This document shows, one piece after another, positions 52,069 through 60,387 of a stretch of 64,000 nt of DNA. The notes below the pieces were generated by a model. It was not told the DNA's origin. It made no database searches and was given only the letters and a program-made list of their open reading frames with translations. This stretch comes from Microtetraspora fusca. GTDB lineage: Bacteria; Actinomycetota; Actinomycetes; Streptosporangiales; Streptosporangiaceae. The stretch's first letter is position 1. Every line of letters begins with the position of its first letter. The stretch is from positions 227,915 to 291,914 of the forward strand of contig NZ_BBYK01000040.1 of the NCBI RefSeq assembly GCF_001570365.1. The letters run 5' to 3'. Both the position numbers and the translations under genes were made by a program.

Positions 52069-52156
52069 AGCTTTGATGGTGTCAACGACGCTCGAAAACG
52101 GACCCCCTATCGACGTCTGAAAGTTGACCCCCTGACGTTGATGTTTGCACGGCTTG

Positions 52157-52969
52157 TTACTGATGGTCGTTTCTGGTCTCGGCAGCGGGAACACGACCGA
52201 GGTCTCGGTTCTTCAGCCGGTAGCTGTCTCCCTTCAAGCTGATGACCTCGGCATGATGGACGAGGCGGTCGATCATCGCAGCAGCGACGACATCGTCACC
52301 GAAGACCTCACCCCAACGGCCGAACGGCTTGTTGGAGGTGACGATCAGCGAGGTGCGTTCGTATCGGCTGGAGACCAGCTGAAAGAACAAGTTCGCGGCC
52401 TCGGGCTCGAAGGGGATGTAGCCGACCTCGTCGACGATGAGGACGGGAGTGCGGGCGAGCTTGGTGAGCTCGTCGTGGAGCCGCCCAGTGGCATGGGCGT
52501 CGGCAAGGCGGGCGACCCACGCGGCGGCGGTGGCGAAGGCGACCCGGTGCCCGGCCTGGCAGGCCCGGATGCCCAGGCCGATCGACAGGTGGGTCTTGCC
52601 AGTACCGGGCGGGCCGAGGAAGACGACGTTCTCTTTGGCGGTGACGAAGTCGAGAGTGCCCAGATGGGCGATGACCTCCCGTTTCAGGGACCGCTGATGG
52701 TCGAAGTCGAAGTCCTCCAGCGCCTTTCGCGCGGGGAAGCGGGCTGAGCGGATGCGGGCCTCACCGCCGTGAGACTCGCGGGCGGCGACCTCCCGCTGCA
52801 GGCAGGCGGCCAGGAACTCCTCATGCGTCCAGGACTCGGCCCTGGCCCGCTCACCGAGCCGTTCGACGGCCGCGTGCAGCGACGGGGCCTTCAGCACCCG
52901 GGTGAGGTAGGCCAGTTCGGCCGCAACGTTCCTGCCGGCACCCGCGGTCGTGGTGGTGGGGGTGGCCAT
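52157..52969 (-). CDS. istB: IS21-family helper ATPase IstB
   Basis: A 270-residue AAA+ ATPase that assists the transposase. Walker A is GPPGTGKTH and Walker B VLIVDEVGY; ALEDFDFDHQRSLKREVIAHL and SNKPFGRWGEVFGDD are standard family segments. The ATG at 52969 follows GAGGGGGTGGCGTG and overlaps the istA stop by one base (TGATG); a GTG at 52972 is the alternative. Confidence 0.95.
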   Translation of the reverse strand: MATPTTTTAGAGRNVAAELAYLTRVLKAPSLHAAVERLGERARAESWTHEEFLAACLQREVAARESHGGEARIRSARFPARKALEDFDFDHQRSLKREVIAHLGTLDFVTAKENVVFLGPPGTGKTHLSIGLGIRACQAGHRVAFATAAAWVARLADAHATGRLHDELTKLARTPVLIVDEVGYIPFEPEAANLFFQLVSSRYERTSLIVTSNKPFGRWGEVFGDDVVAAAMIDRLVHHAEVISLKGDSYRLKNRDLGRVPAAETRNDHQ

Positions 52970-54198
52970 CACGCCACCCCCTCGATACCCAGCGCAGCGT
53001 CGTAATCGCCGAGCTGGCGCTGCTCGACCTGGACATCAGCCGGAGCGCAGACGGCGAGCGGGAGGCGTGAGTGTCGCATCGCGGCCGCGGCCTGGGCGTG
53101 GTCGGGGTCGGTGACGGTCTGGTGGGTGGCCCAGCACCGCTCGTGGCGGGCCACTACCTGTCCCGCGCAGGTGACAGTCACCTGCTGCGGGTCGGCCATC
53201 ACCTCGACCAGCCGGCCGACCACCGACGGGTGCACCGAGTAGTCATTGGACGCGACCCGCACGTAGTGGTCGCGGGCCAACCGGGTCGCGGTGCGCCAGC
53301 CGACCACCGGCGCAACCGGCGGCAGCGGCACCATCGCGGCAAGGTCGGTGACGATCCGGTCCGCGGGCCTGCACTCGATCCGCCGGTGATGGCGGGTGTT
53401 GGCCCGATGCGCCAGCCAGCCATCCAGCTGCGCGTTGAAGTCATGCGGGTCGGTGAACGAGCGGCCCGGCAGGAACGAGGTCTCCAGGTAGCCGTTGGCC
53501 CGCTCGACCAGCCCTTTGGCCTCCGGGTCGCCTGGTTTGCACTGCAGGATGCGCACTCCCAGGGTTCCGCGGAACGCGTTCGCCTCACCGGTCAGCTGCG
53601 GCCGTCCGCCCCTCCACTGCCCGATCGCGCTCTCGTTGTCCCAGACCAGTGTCTTGGGCACGGCGCCCAGCATGCGCAGCAGCGCCCACATTCCGGCGAA
53701 CAGATCACCGGCCGCTCGTGAGGGCAGCATCCGTGCCATCAGCCACCGCGAGTACCCGCAGACCATCACCAGCACCGGCAGGCTGGCCGCCTGTCCGGCG
53801 CCCACCGGCACCTTGACCGGCGGGAACCACAGATCGCACTGGGCCAGTTCGCCCGGCTGATACGTCGTTCGTGATGCCGGATCGGTGGGCTTGTACTGCG
53901 GGCGCAGGGTCCGGATCCGGTCCTTGAGCACCGTGATCGAGTTCGTCCAGCCGATCCGTTCGGCGATCACGGTCGCGGGCATGTCGGGGAAGTCCTGCAG
54001 CAGTTGCCGGATCTGCGGCTCCACCACGTCCACGATCGATCCCTTGCTCGCCCGCCGGTACTTCGGCGGTTCCTCGGCCGCCAACGCACGCTTCACGGTG
54101 TTCTTCGAGATGCCCATCCGCCGAGCGATCGCCTTGATCGGCATCCCTTCGGCCCGGCGCAAGCGGCGGATCTCCGCCCAGTCCTCCACCTTGATCAC
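52969..54198 (-). CDS. istA: IS21-family transposase IstA
   Basis: A 409-residue DDE transposase. A helix-turn-helix near the N-terminus (MPIKAIARRMGISKNTVKRAL) binds the ends; the catalytic residues lie in AQCDLWFPPVKV (Asp), LVWDNESAIG (Asp) and KGLVERANGYLETSF (Glu). The C-terminal beta domain (DHYVRVASNDYSVHPSVVG) is typical of the family. It is coupled to istB downstream. Confidence 0.95.
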   Translation of the reverse strand: MIKVEDWAEIRRLRRAEGMPIKAIARRMGISKNTVKRALAAEEPPKYRRASKGSIVDVVEPQIRQLLQDFPDMPATVIAERIGWTNSITVLKDRIRTLRPQYKPTDPASRTTYQPGELAQCDLWFPPVKVPVGAGQAASLPVLVMVCGYSRWLMARMLPSRAAGDLFAGMWALLRMLGAVPKTLVWDNESAIGQWRGGRPQLTGEANAFRGTLGVRILQCKPGDPEAKGLVERANGYLETSFLPGRSFTDPHDFNAQLDGWLAHRANTRHHRRIECRPADRIVTDLAAMVPLPPVAPVVGWRTATRLARDHYVRVASNDYSVHPSVVGRLVEVMADPQQVTVTCAGQVVARHERCWATHQTVTDPDHAQAAAAMRHSRLPLAVCAPADVQVEQRQLGDYDAALGIEGVA

Positions 54199-54516
54199 CC
54201 TCCACGGTGACAGCAGAAGGGGTCAGATTTCAGTCGTCGCCTGGGGGTCAGTTTTCACGTGTCGTCGACAGATGGCTGCCCAGAACGCCGAGGCTTGAGG
54301 ACGCGACTTCTGTACAGCAGCCGGATACAGCAACGTCGCCGCACACGACCACACCGCACCGCACCGCACCTACCACTTGAGCAGGGGCGAGGGGCCCTCT
54401 CCCCTGTGACTGGCTCCCGTTTGCAAGCAGGCAGTCCCGCTGCCGTGACTGTCACACCGGGTTCCTGCGAGAGGACGAACCGGAGGATGTCACTGGCGTC
54501 CGATTGGATGGGACTC

Positions 54517-55185
54517 ATGACTGCTCATGATGTGGCCCGGCTATTGCCGGATGTCCCGGTGCTTCGCGACCTGTGCCGCTCTCTGGCGGTACTGGAAGCG
54601 GTGCTGAGCCCGGATTGGGAGAGCCGCTACCACTCCTTCGACACGAGCTGGGGGCCGGGAGAAGAGATGGCCTCTATGCGGAACGGCTCGGGGGACGAAT
54701 ATTCCATCGTCTTCTCGGCTGGAGGCGCGTATATTCGCGGCTTCGATCACGAGGCGGTGATGAGCCCGTACGAGAACGACGGGCCGTGGCCGGGGGTGCT
54801 CGATTCGGTCCCTGACGCCTTCCGCCACTGTGTGGAGGAGCCCGCGTTCTGCGACGAGGACGGCACGCCGGTCGTAACTGCCTGCCTGTGGCGTGAGTCC
54901 GGCGACGGCCGCTGGCGGGTAGGAGAGATCGAGTACCCGGACGACGAGAGCGACCCGGACGGTTCCGCGCACCTTTTCGGGCTGCTCGTCGATTCCTCGT
55001 CGGAGGCGTTCACGCGGTTTGCCGAGGACTACTACGGAGTCCCCCTGGACATCGATGCGGTACGGCATGTCTATGCCCTTCGTCCGCTGACGCAGGCGGT
55101 GGTCTATGCGCTGAATCCCGACCTCACCTTGCAGGACCTTGCCCAAGACCTTGCGGCGTGTCGGTACCCGTCTTCCGGAGAGTGA
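54517..55185 (+). CDS. Conserved actinobacterial hypothetical protein
   Basis: A 222-residue acidic soluble protein. The segment EMASMRNGSGDEYSIVFSAG followed by GAYIRGFDHEAVMSPY and GPWPGVLDSVP is a pattern I recognise from a widespread actinobacterial family of unknown function. ATG 54517 is chosen because relatives begin with a similar DVARLLPDVPVLRDLCRSLA segment; ATGs at 54487 and 54508 are alternatives. It lies just beyond the IS21 right end. Confidence 0.75.
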   Translation: MTAHDVARLLPDVPVLRDLCRSLAVLEAVLSPDWESRYHSFDTSWGPGEEMASMRNGSGDEYSIVFSAGGAYIRGFDHEAVMSPYENDGPWPGVLDSVPDAFRHCVEEPAFCDEDGTPVVTACLWRESGDGRWRVGEIEYPDDESDPDGSAHLFGLLVDSSSEAFTRFAEDYYGVPLDIDAVRHVYALRPLTQAVVYALNPDLTLQDLAQDLAACRYPSSGE

Positions 55186-55236
55186 GATGCAGATGGGCTG
55201 GCGGGCCTCTCCTGCATCGCTCGTGATGGAGAGATC

Positions 55237-55254
55237 AGGGCACACCCAGGGCAC
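55237..55254. repeat. AGGGCAC pair 3 (11-nt period)
   Basis: AGGGCAC at 55237-55243 and 55248-55254, 111 bp before the third att-like sequence. Confidence 0.6.
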
Positions 55255-55364
55255 ACGAGGACGCGAACGGCTGCAAGACAGCGACAACCAGCGGAAGGCG
55301 AAGCCGCTGGTCGAGAGCGGGGGCCAATCCACCTGCCCAGGTCAGCCCGCGGCAGCGGTCAGAT

Positions 55365-55378
55365 CTACGACTGCTGAC
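55365..55378 (+). other. Third, partial copy of the glnA-end junction
   Basis: CTACGACTGCTGAC matches 48931-48944, which spans the last codons and stop of glnA, and is followed by the same CCGCGCGGTGA and then a decayed integrase end. It is the junction of a related element. Confidence 0.65.
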
Positions 55379-55384
55379 CGCTGG

Positions 55385-55415
55385 CCGCGCGGTGATCTGG
55401 GTGGTCACCGCGCGG
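55385..55415. terminator. Hairpin downstream of the second integrase remnant
   Basis: CCGCGCGGTGA (55385-55395) pairs perfectly with TCACCGCGCGG (55405-55415). At the glnA copy the corresponding hairpin is eroded. Probably the integrase-side terminator of the element. Confidence 0.6.
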
Positions 55416-55662
55416 TTTCCGTCTGACTCTGCCGCAATTCCGTCCGGGCGACGACAGCCACATCCATCGGGGCCTGCGTCGACTCGTCGCAGTCCGGCCA
55501 CAGGTGGCCGCTCGTGTCGAGGGCGGCGCTTGCATGACGGAGGCGAGCCTGGACGACCTTGACGTCGGAGGCGATCAGCAGAAACGCGAGGTAGCACCCC
55601 AAGTCGTGAAATCGGAAGCTCGGGGAAGGTCCTGTACCTTGCCACGGGCTTTCGCAATGGGA
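55405..55662 (-). pseudogene. Second tyrosine-recombinase remnant, frame-broken
   Basis: Homologous to the remnant at 48971-49240 (shared KVQDLP, YLA-LLIAS, VKVVQARLRHASA, HLWPDCDEST and ARTELRQ segments) but more decayed. The His-x2-Arg box is destroyed, codons are missing, the catalytic Tyr is replaced by Ser (LDTSGHLW), and a frame change separates the KARGKVQDLP part from the rest. Confidence 0.8.
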
Positions 55663-55763
55663 TCTGCCGAACCAAAGGCTCTGTCTCTCTTCATAACGCC
55701 ATGAATGTTCCCGACCGGTCGATCGTGAACCTGGCCCCCTTGGTCCTCAAATAGGGTGCCGAC

Positions 55764-56150
55764 ATGACGGAAATGGAGAAAAGCAGGCGAGCGTTCCGAA
55801 TGCCGAGCGAGCTGCACGATGTCTACGAGTTCCTGGATGAGGTTCGGCTCCGGCCAAGCATGTGGATCCGACGCGGTTCTCTGCAGCACTTGGACTCCAC
55901 ACTGGCCGGTTATGGGACCGCTTTGCAAATCCACGGAATCGATGAGCCGTTCGACTTCTGGAACAACGGGCCCTTCGCGGAGTGGCTGTGGAAGCGGCTG
56001 GAGATGTCGTATCCCAGCGCTTTGGGCTGGGCCGTGGAAATCGAACGTGCGGCCGAGAAGACCGGCACGCCGGCGATGGAGCTGTTCTTCGCCCTCCTGG
56101 ATGAATTCCGCGCTGAACGCGATCAGCCGCGAGATCCTGCGGAGGAGTAG
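55764..56150 (+). CDS. Conserved small hypothetical protein
   Basis: A 128-residue soluble protein with DVYEFLDEVRLRPSMWIRRGSL, a LAGYGTALQIHGIDE segment and a Trp-rich GPFAEWLWKRL helix, then LFFALLDEFRAERD. The pattern (LHxxLxGY...HGIDE...FxxWLW) recurs in actinobacterial proteins often found near polymorphic-toxin or mobile loci, possibly as immunity-like proteins; that role is a guess. AGGGTGCCGAC precedes the ATG. Confidence 0.68.
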   Translation: MTEMEKSRRAFRMPSELHDVYEFLDEVRLRPSMWIRRGSLQHLDSTLAGYGTALQIHGIDEPFDFWNNGPFAEWLWKRLEMSYPSALGWAVEIERAAEKTGTPAMELFFALLDEFRAERDQPRDPAEE

Positions 56151-56189
56151 GGTCAACGCTGATGGGCGGCTCTCAGGGGCCGTCCACGT

Positions 56190-56305
56190 TCATAGCGGTT
56201 GCTCCAGCGAACGCTTCATCGGCAGGAAGCCCGAGGCTTCGTAGAACGAGCGGGCTTCGTCATTGAAATCCCAGACCTCGGTGACGAGGCGGCCGTCCGG
56301 ACCAG
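56190..56305 (-). pseudogene. GNAT acetyltransferase, C-terminal fragment
   Basis: About 35 codons in frame read RLVTEVWDFNDEARSFYEA then SGFLPMKRSLEQPL and a stop, the ending of a GNAT N-acetyltransferase (final beta-bulge and FY...GF motif). The upstream acetyl-CoA-binding part is absent, so this is a remnant. Confidence 0.65.
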
Positions 56306-56416
56306 TGCCTGGCGAGATGGGCGGCGGGGGCGCCCGTGCCACAGGTATGACGAACGCAGCCCCGTTCCCCCTCGTGGTTATGCTCCGTATGACCGCCTGC
56401 GACGGGAGGCGTATCC

Positions 56417-56899
56417 ATGACAGAGCGGAAACCGCCCGGGGTCAGCTTCGAGACCTGGGTCGATCGGCAGATACGCGAGGCCACCGAGCGCGGCCTGTTC
56501 GACAACCTGCCCGGCGCGGGCAAACCCCTTCCCGACCGGGGCAAGCCGTACGACGAAATGTGGTGGGTCAAGCAGAAGCTCCGCGAGGAGAACCTGTCCA
56601 TGCCGCTGCCCGGCACGCTCGCCCTGCGGAAGGAGGCCGAGGAGGCCCTCGCCGAGGCGCAGGGGGCGAGGTCGGAGGCCGAGGTCCGGGAGATCGTCGC
56701 CGACATCAACGAGAAGATCGTCGAGGGGATCAGGAAGGCGATGTCGGGTCCGCCGCTCAATCTGGCACCCTTCGACGTCGAACGGGTCGTGCGTGAATGG
56801 CGGGAGCGGCAGCCCGCCGAGACGCCGCCCGTGCCCCCGGCGGAAACCCGCCCCAAACGGGAGCGCTCCTGGTTCAGACGGTGGCGCAGGTCGTCCTGA
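56417..56899 (+). CDS. DUF1992 (DnaJ-homolog subfamily C member 28-like) protein
   Basis: A 160-residue protein with the DUF1992 core: VDRQIREATERGLFDNLPGA, GKPLPDRG and WWVKQKLREENLS. The C-terminal tail is Pro- and Arg-rich. GGAGGCGTATCC precedes the ATG. Function is unknown. The following gap 56900-57215 contains an imperfect duplication of AGGTCCCTT followed by CGGC (at about 56990 and 57038) and no gene that I can support. Confidence 0.9.
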   Translation: MTERKPPGVSFETWVDRQIREATERGLFDNLPGAGKPLPDRGKPYDEMWWVKQKLREENLSMPLPGTLALRKEAEEALAEAQGARSEAEVREIVADINEKIVEGIRKAMSGPPLNLAPFDVERVVREWRERQPAETPPVPPAETRPKRERSWFRRWRRSS

Positions 56900-57215
56900 C
56901 CCGGGCTCGAACCCGAGGCCACCAGCGCGAGCCGATCAGGCGGCGCGTACCAATCGAGCATGCGGTCGAGTTGCCCGGGCCCGCGTACCCAGGTCCCTTT
57001 CGAACGGCCACCGCCGCCCGAATGGCAGCGTAAGCAGGTCCCTTCCAGACGGCTGCCCCGCCGAGTATGACGCCCCTGGCCCCGCCGAGTCCCGCGCGAT
57101 CCGGGCCGACCGTACGGCAGGCGACCAGAGCGCACGGCCGCATGCTCCTCGGAACGGGATGAACATCGCCAAGTATGCTCAACGGCGGTCCATCAGCGCG
57201 ACGACGGGAGCGACC

Positions 57216-57878
57216 ATGCCCGAGAGCATCAAGTCGGCGGAGTTCGTGGAGATCACTTCGGAGGCCGAGCTCCGCGAGTTGCTGGGGGAACCGATGCCGA
57301 GGGCGATCGCCAAGGAGCGCGTACGGCTGCACGAGCGCGACCGGGAGTGGCTGGCGACCTCGCCGTTCTGCCTGGTCGCGACGGCCGACGCGGACGGGGC
57401 CTGCGACGTCTCCCCGAAGGGCGACCCCGCCGGGTTCACGCTCGTCCTGGACGACACCACGATCGCGATCCCCGAACGGCCCGGCAACCGCAGGGCGGAC
57501 GGCTTCCGCAACGTGCTGTCCAACCCGCACGTCGGCCTCATCTATTTCGTCCCGGGCCGGAACGAGACGCTCCGCATCAACGGCCGGGCCCGGCTGGTCC
57601 GCGAGGCGCCGTTCTTCGACCAGATGATCGTCAAGGGGCACCGGCCGAGCTTCGCCCTCGTCGTCGAGATCGAGCAGATCTTCTTCCACTGCGCCAAGGC
57701 GTTCCTGCGCTCCGAGCTGTGGAAGCCGGAGACGTGGAACCCCGACGCGCTGCCGTCGCACGCGCGCATCGTCGCGAGCGTCCAGAAGACGGAGGAGACG
57801 CTGGAGGAGCTGGAGCGCTACTACGGACCCGAGTACGCCACGCGCCTTTACCAGCCCACCCATCCCACCACCAAGTGA
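57216..57878 (+). CDS. Pyridoxamine-phosphate-oxidase-fold FMN protein (MSMEG_1061-like)
   Basis: A 220-residue split-beta-barrel flavin-binding protein. WLATSPFCLVATADADGACDVSPKGD and the IPERPGNRRADGFRNVL segment are typical of the MSMEG_1061 group, and ETLRINGRARLV forms a conserved strand. It probably reduces or senses a small molecule with FMN or F420. GGGAGCGACC precedes ATG 57216; an upstream ATG at 57159 lacks a comparable site. Confidence 0.85.
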   Translation: MPESIKSAEFVEITSEAELRELLGEPMPRAIAKERVRLHERDREWLATSPFCLVATADADGACDVSPKGDPAGFTLVLDDTTIAIPERPGNRRADGFRNVLSNPHVGLIYFVPGRNETLRINGRARLVREAPFFDQMIVKGHRPSFALVVEIEQIFFHCAKAFLRSELWKPETWNPDALPSHARIVASVQKTEETLEELERYYGPEYATRLYQPTHPTTK

Positions 57879-58016
57879 CCGCCGAGGCCGACCCGGCCTC
57901 CTCATCCGGCCGGGCGGGAGACCGTACCGGCCGCGCCGTTCCGGGGCGGGAGCGTGGCCGGGCGACCGGCCAAAACGGTTGGACACACCAGTTGCGGCAC
58001 CTGAAGGATGCGAGCC

Positions 58017-58520
58017 ATGACACGCACCGACATGCCCTCGTCCTTCGACGAGCGCACCATGCTGACGACCTTCCTCGACTACGCGCGTGCCACCGTCCAC
58101 GCGAAGTGTGAGGGGCTCTCGGACGAGGACGCCCGCAAGGCCCCCCTCCCCGGGTCGCCGCTCATGACGATCTCCGGCCTGGTCAGCCATCTGCGCTGGG
58201 TGGAGTACTCCTGGATGCAGGTCGTGTTCCTCGGCGAGGAGGACGAGGGACCGTGGACGGACGAGGACCCCGACCGGGAGATGCGGATCGGCCCCGACTT
58301 CCCGCTGGCAGAGCTGCTGGCCGACTACGAGGCCCAGTCCGACCGCTACCGGAAGCTGGTGGCGTCCCACGATCTCGGCACCCTCGCGAAGCGCAAGATC
58401 CGGAGCGGCAAAGAGGTGGAGCTGCGCTGGATCATCATGCATCTGATCGAGGAGACCGCCCGCCACAACGGGCACATCGACATCCTCAGGGAGATGGCCG
58501 ACGGCGTCACCGGCGACTGA
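58017..58520 (+). CDS. DinB/DUF664 family protein
   Basis: A 167-residue four-helix-bundle protein of the DinB/YfiT superfamily (DUF664 type), with TISGLVSHLRWVEYSWMQ, and WIIMHLIEETARHNGHIDIL near the C-terminus, which holds two of the metal-binding His residues (the third is in SHLRWVE). Such proteins are often mycothiol-dependent transferases in actinobacteria. GAAGGATGCGAGCC precedes ATG 58017. Confidence 0.88.
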   Translation: MTRTDMPSSFDERTMLTTFLDYARATVHAKCEGLSDEDARKAPLPGSPLMTISGLVSHLRWVEYSWMQVVFLGEEDEGPWTDEDPDREMRIGPDFPLAELLADYEAQSDRYRKLVASHDLGTLAKRKIRSGKEVELRWIIMHLIEETARHNGHIDILREMADGVTGD

Positions 58521-58563
58521 GCCCCGGCCCGAATCATCCGACCGGACGGCGGGGCCGCCGGCT

Positions 58564-58614
58564 CCGCCCCCGTGCGTTCCCCGGGAGGGTCACGCGGACC
58601 ACAGACGGGGGCGG
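58564..58614. terminator. Hairpin between convergent DinB and phnE genes
   Basis: CCGCCCCCGT (58564-58573) pairs with ACGGGGGCGG (58605-58614) across a 31-nt loop, in the 146-bp convergent gap. Confidence 0.4.
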
Positions 58615-58666
58615 GAAACGCCGTCAGAGGGAGCCCGAGGCCAGGGAGACGACAGGCCGTCGGACG

Positions 58667-59566
58667 TCAGACGGTGATGCGGCGGCGTACGGCGGCGGAG
58701 AGCAGGTCCACGCCGATGACGAGCACGAGCACGATCAGCAGGTGCGTGGCCATCTGGTCGAACCGGAAGAGCTTGATCGACTGGTTGACCAGGAAGCCGA
58801 TCCCTCCGGCGCCGACGAGCCCGAGCACCAGGGACGAGCGCACGTTGACGTCGAACCGGTAGAGCAGCAGCCCGATGAACTGCGGCACGACCGCGGGCAG
58901 GATCGCGTGCGCCACGACCTGGACGCCGCCCGCGCCGTTGGTGCGCAGCGCGTCGCGGGGGCCGAGGTCGATCTCCTCCATCGCCTCCGACCACAGCTTC
59001 CCCATCACCCCGGTGTTGTGGAAGATCAGCGCGAGGACGCCGGCGAACGGCCCCAGCCCGACGGCGGTCACGAAGATCAGCGCGAACACGACGTCCGGCA
59101 CCGCCCGCAGGAACGACAGCAGCGACCGGGCCGCCTGGTAGATCCACCGGTTCGGCGCGGTGGTCCGGGCGCCGAGCACGGCGAGGACGAGCGCGAACGG
59201 CACCGAGAACGTCGTCCCGAGCAGGCCGATGTAGAGCGTGACGAGCGCCGCCTGGATCCCGGGCCCCAGCACCGGCCAGGACAGGTCCGGAGGGATCGCC
59301 TCGCCGATGAAGTCGGCCATCCCACGCCAGCCCCGTACGAGGTCGGCCGGCGAGAAGCCGGTCCCCTGCCAGGCCAGGACGTGAAGCGCGACGAGCACGG
59401 TGACGACGGCCGCTCCGAGCGCCGAGGGCGAGCGGCGCCGGGGCGGCGGGCCCGGCACCGCTCCTCTCCGTTCGCCCGGGTTGCCCGCCGCGACGGCGGC
59501 CAGGCCGCTCCCCCTGTCCGGCGTGAACGGGTCGCCGGCCGCGGGCCCGCGCGTGTCCCAGGTCAT
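58667..59566 (-). CDS. phnE: Phosphonate-type ABC transporter permease
   Basis: A 299-residue permease with a Pro-rich cytoplasmic N-terminus and about six membrane segments. The EAA-like loop lies in EEIDLGPRDALRTNGAGG, and LLYRFDVNVRSSLVLGLVGAGGIG is the phosphonate-permease signature. The ATG overlaps the phnC stop as ATGA. It is the last gene of phnD-phnC-phnE. Confidence 0.9.
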   Translation of the reverse strand: MTWDTRGPAAGDPFTPDRGSGLAAVAAGNPGERRGAVPGPPPRRRSPSALGAAVVTVLVALHVLAWQGTGFSPADLVRGWRGMADFIGEAIPPDLSWPVLGPGIQAALVTLYIGLLGTTFSVPFALVLAVLGARTTAPNRWIYQAARSLLSFLRAVPDVVFALIFVTAVGLGPFAGVLALIFHNTGVMGKLWSEAMEEIDLGPRDALRTNGAGGVQVVAHAILPAVVPQFIGLLLYRFDVNVRSSLVLGLVGAGGIGFLVNQSIKLFRFDQMATHLLIVLVLVIGVDLLSAAVRRRITV

Positions 59567-60387
59567 GACGCCCCCTCCCCGGCGGCGTAGAGGTCGTCGA
59601 GATCGCGCTCCGAGAGGTGCTCGGGCGCCGTGTCGAACGCGAGCCGGCCGCGCGCGAGCCCCACCACCCGGTCCGCGTAGCGCCGCGCCAGCTCCGGCTG
59701 GTGCAGTACGGCGGCGACCGCGAGGCCCTGGCCGCGGGCCAGGTCGGACAGCAGCTCCAGGACCTGCGTGGCGGCGGCCGGGTCGAGGGCGGCGACGGGC
59801 TCGTCCGCGAGCACGACGTCGGCGCGCTGGCACAGCGCGCGGGCGACCGCGACGCGTTGCTGCTGGCCGCCGGAGAGCCGGCCCACCGTGTCACCCGCCC
59901 GGTCGGCGAGGCCGACGCGGTGCAGGCACTCCATCGCCTCCTCGCGCAGCTCGCGCGGAAAGAGCGCGGGAACGAGCGAGTGCCGCAGCGGCAGCCGCCC
60001 GAGCGCTCCGGCGCAGACGTTGTCGAGCACGGTCCGGCGCTGGACCAGGTGGATCTTCTGGAAGATCATCGCGGCTCTGCTGCGTCGCCGGGCGAGCTCC
60101 CGCCCGGACAGCCCGACGATCTCTTCGCCGTGCAGCCGGATCGACCCGCCGTCGGGCTGCTCCAGCCCGACCACGCAGCGCAGGGCGGTGGACTTGCCCG
60201 AGCCGTTCGCCCCGAGCACCGCGACCAGGCCGCGCGCGGGGATCCGCAGGTCGAGCCCGGCCAACACGGTACGGCCCGGGAAGGATTTGCGCAGCCCGGT
60301 GATGGACAGCGACGGCACGGCCTCGGGGGACGGCGATCTGTCGGCGACGGCGGTGCCGCCCGCTGAACGTCCCGGCGACACGCTCAT
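59563..60387 (-). CDS. phnC: Phosphonate-type ABC transporter ATP-binding protein
   Basis: A 274-residue ATPase with Walker A GANGSGKST, Q-loop MIFQKIHLVQRRTVLDNV, signature LSGGQQQRVAVARAL and Walker B VVLADEPVAALD. The 'QRRTVLDNV' segment is typical of PhnC. It overlaps both neighbours by 4 nt, so the three transporter genes are translationally coupled. Confidence 0.92.
   Translation of the reverse strand: MSVSPGRSAGGTAVADRSPSPEAVPSLSITGLRKSFPGRTVLAGLDLRIPARGLVAVLGANGSGKSTALRCVVGLEQPDGGSIRLHGEEIVGLSGRELARRRSRAAMIFQKIHLVQRRTVLDNVCAGALGRLPLRHSLVPALFPRELREEAMECLHRVGLADRAGDTVGRLSGGQQQRVAVARALCQRADVVLADEPVAALDPAAATQVLELLSDLARGQGLAVAAVLHQPELARRYADRVVGLARGRLAFDTAPEHLSERDLDDLYAAGEGAS

Larger units (their letters stand above)
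52080..54270. mobile_element. Intact IS21-family insertion sequence with 28-bp IRs and GATGG target duplication
   Basis: The left end (52080-52107) starts TGTCAACGACGCTCGAAAAC and the right end (54243-54270), read inward, starts TGTCGACGACACGTGAAAAC; the 28-bp arms match at 23 positions. Secondary internal repeats (52111-52132 and 54219-54239) are also inverted copies, as usual for IS21. GATGG flanks both sides (52075-52079, 54271-54275), a 5-bp target duplication. Both istA and istB are open, so the element looks recent and possibly mobile. Confidence 0.93.

Noticed and set aside
56260-57135. 291-codon minus-strand frame over the DUF1992 gene
   Set aside because: Antisense to a gene with clear DUF1992 motifs and a good ribosome site; the frame contains no domain.
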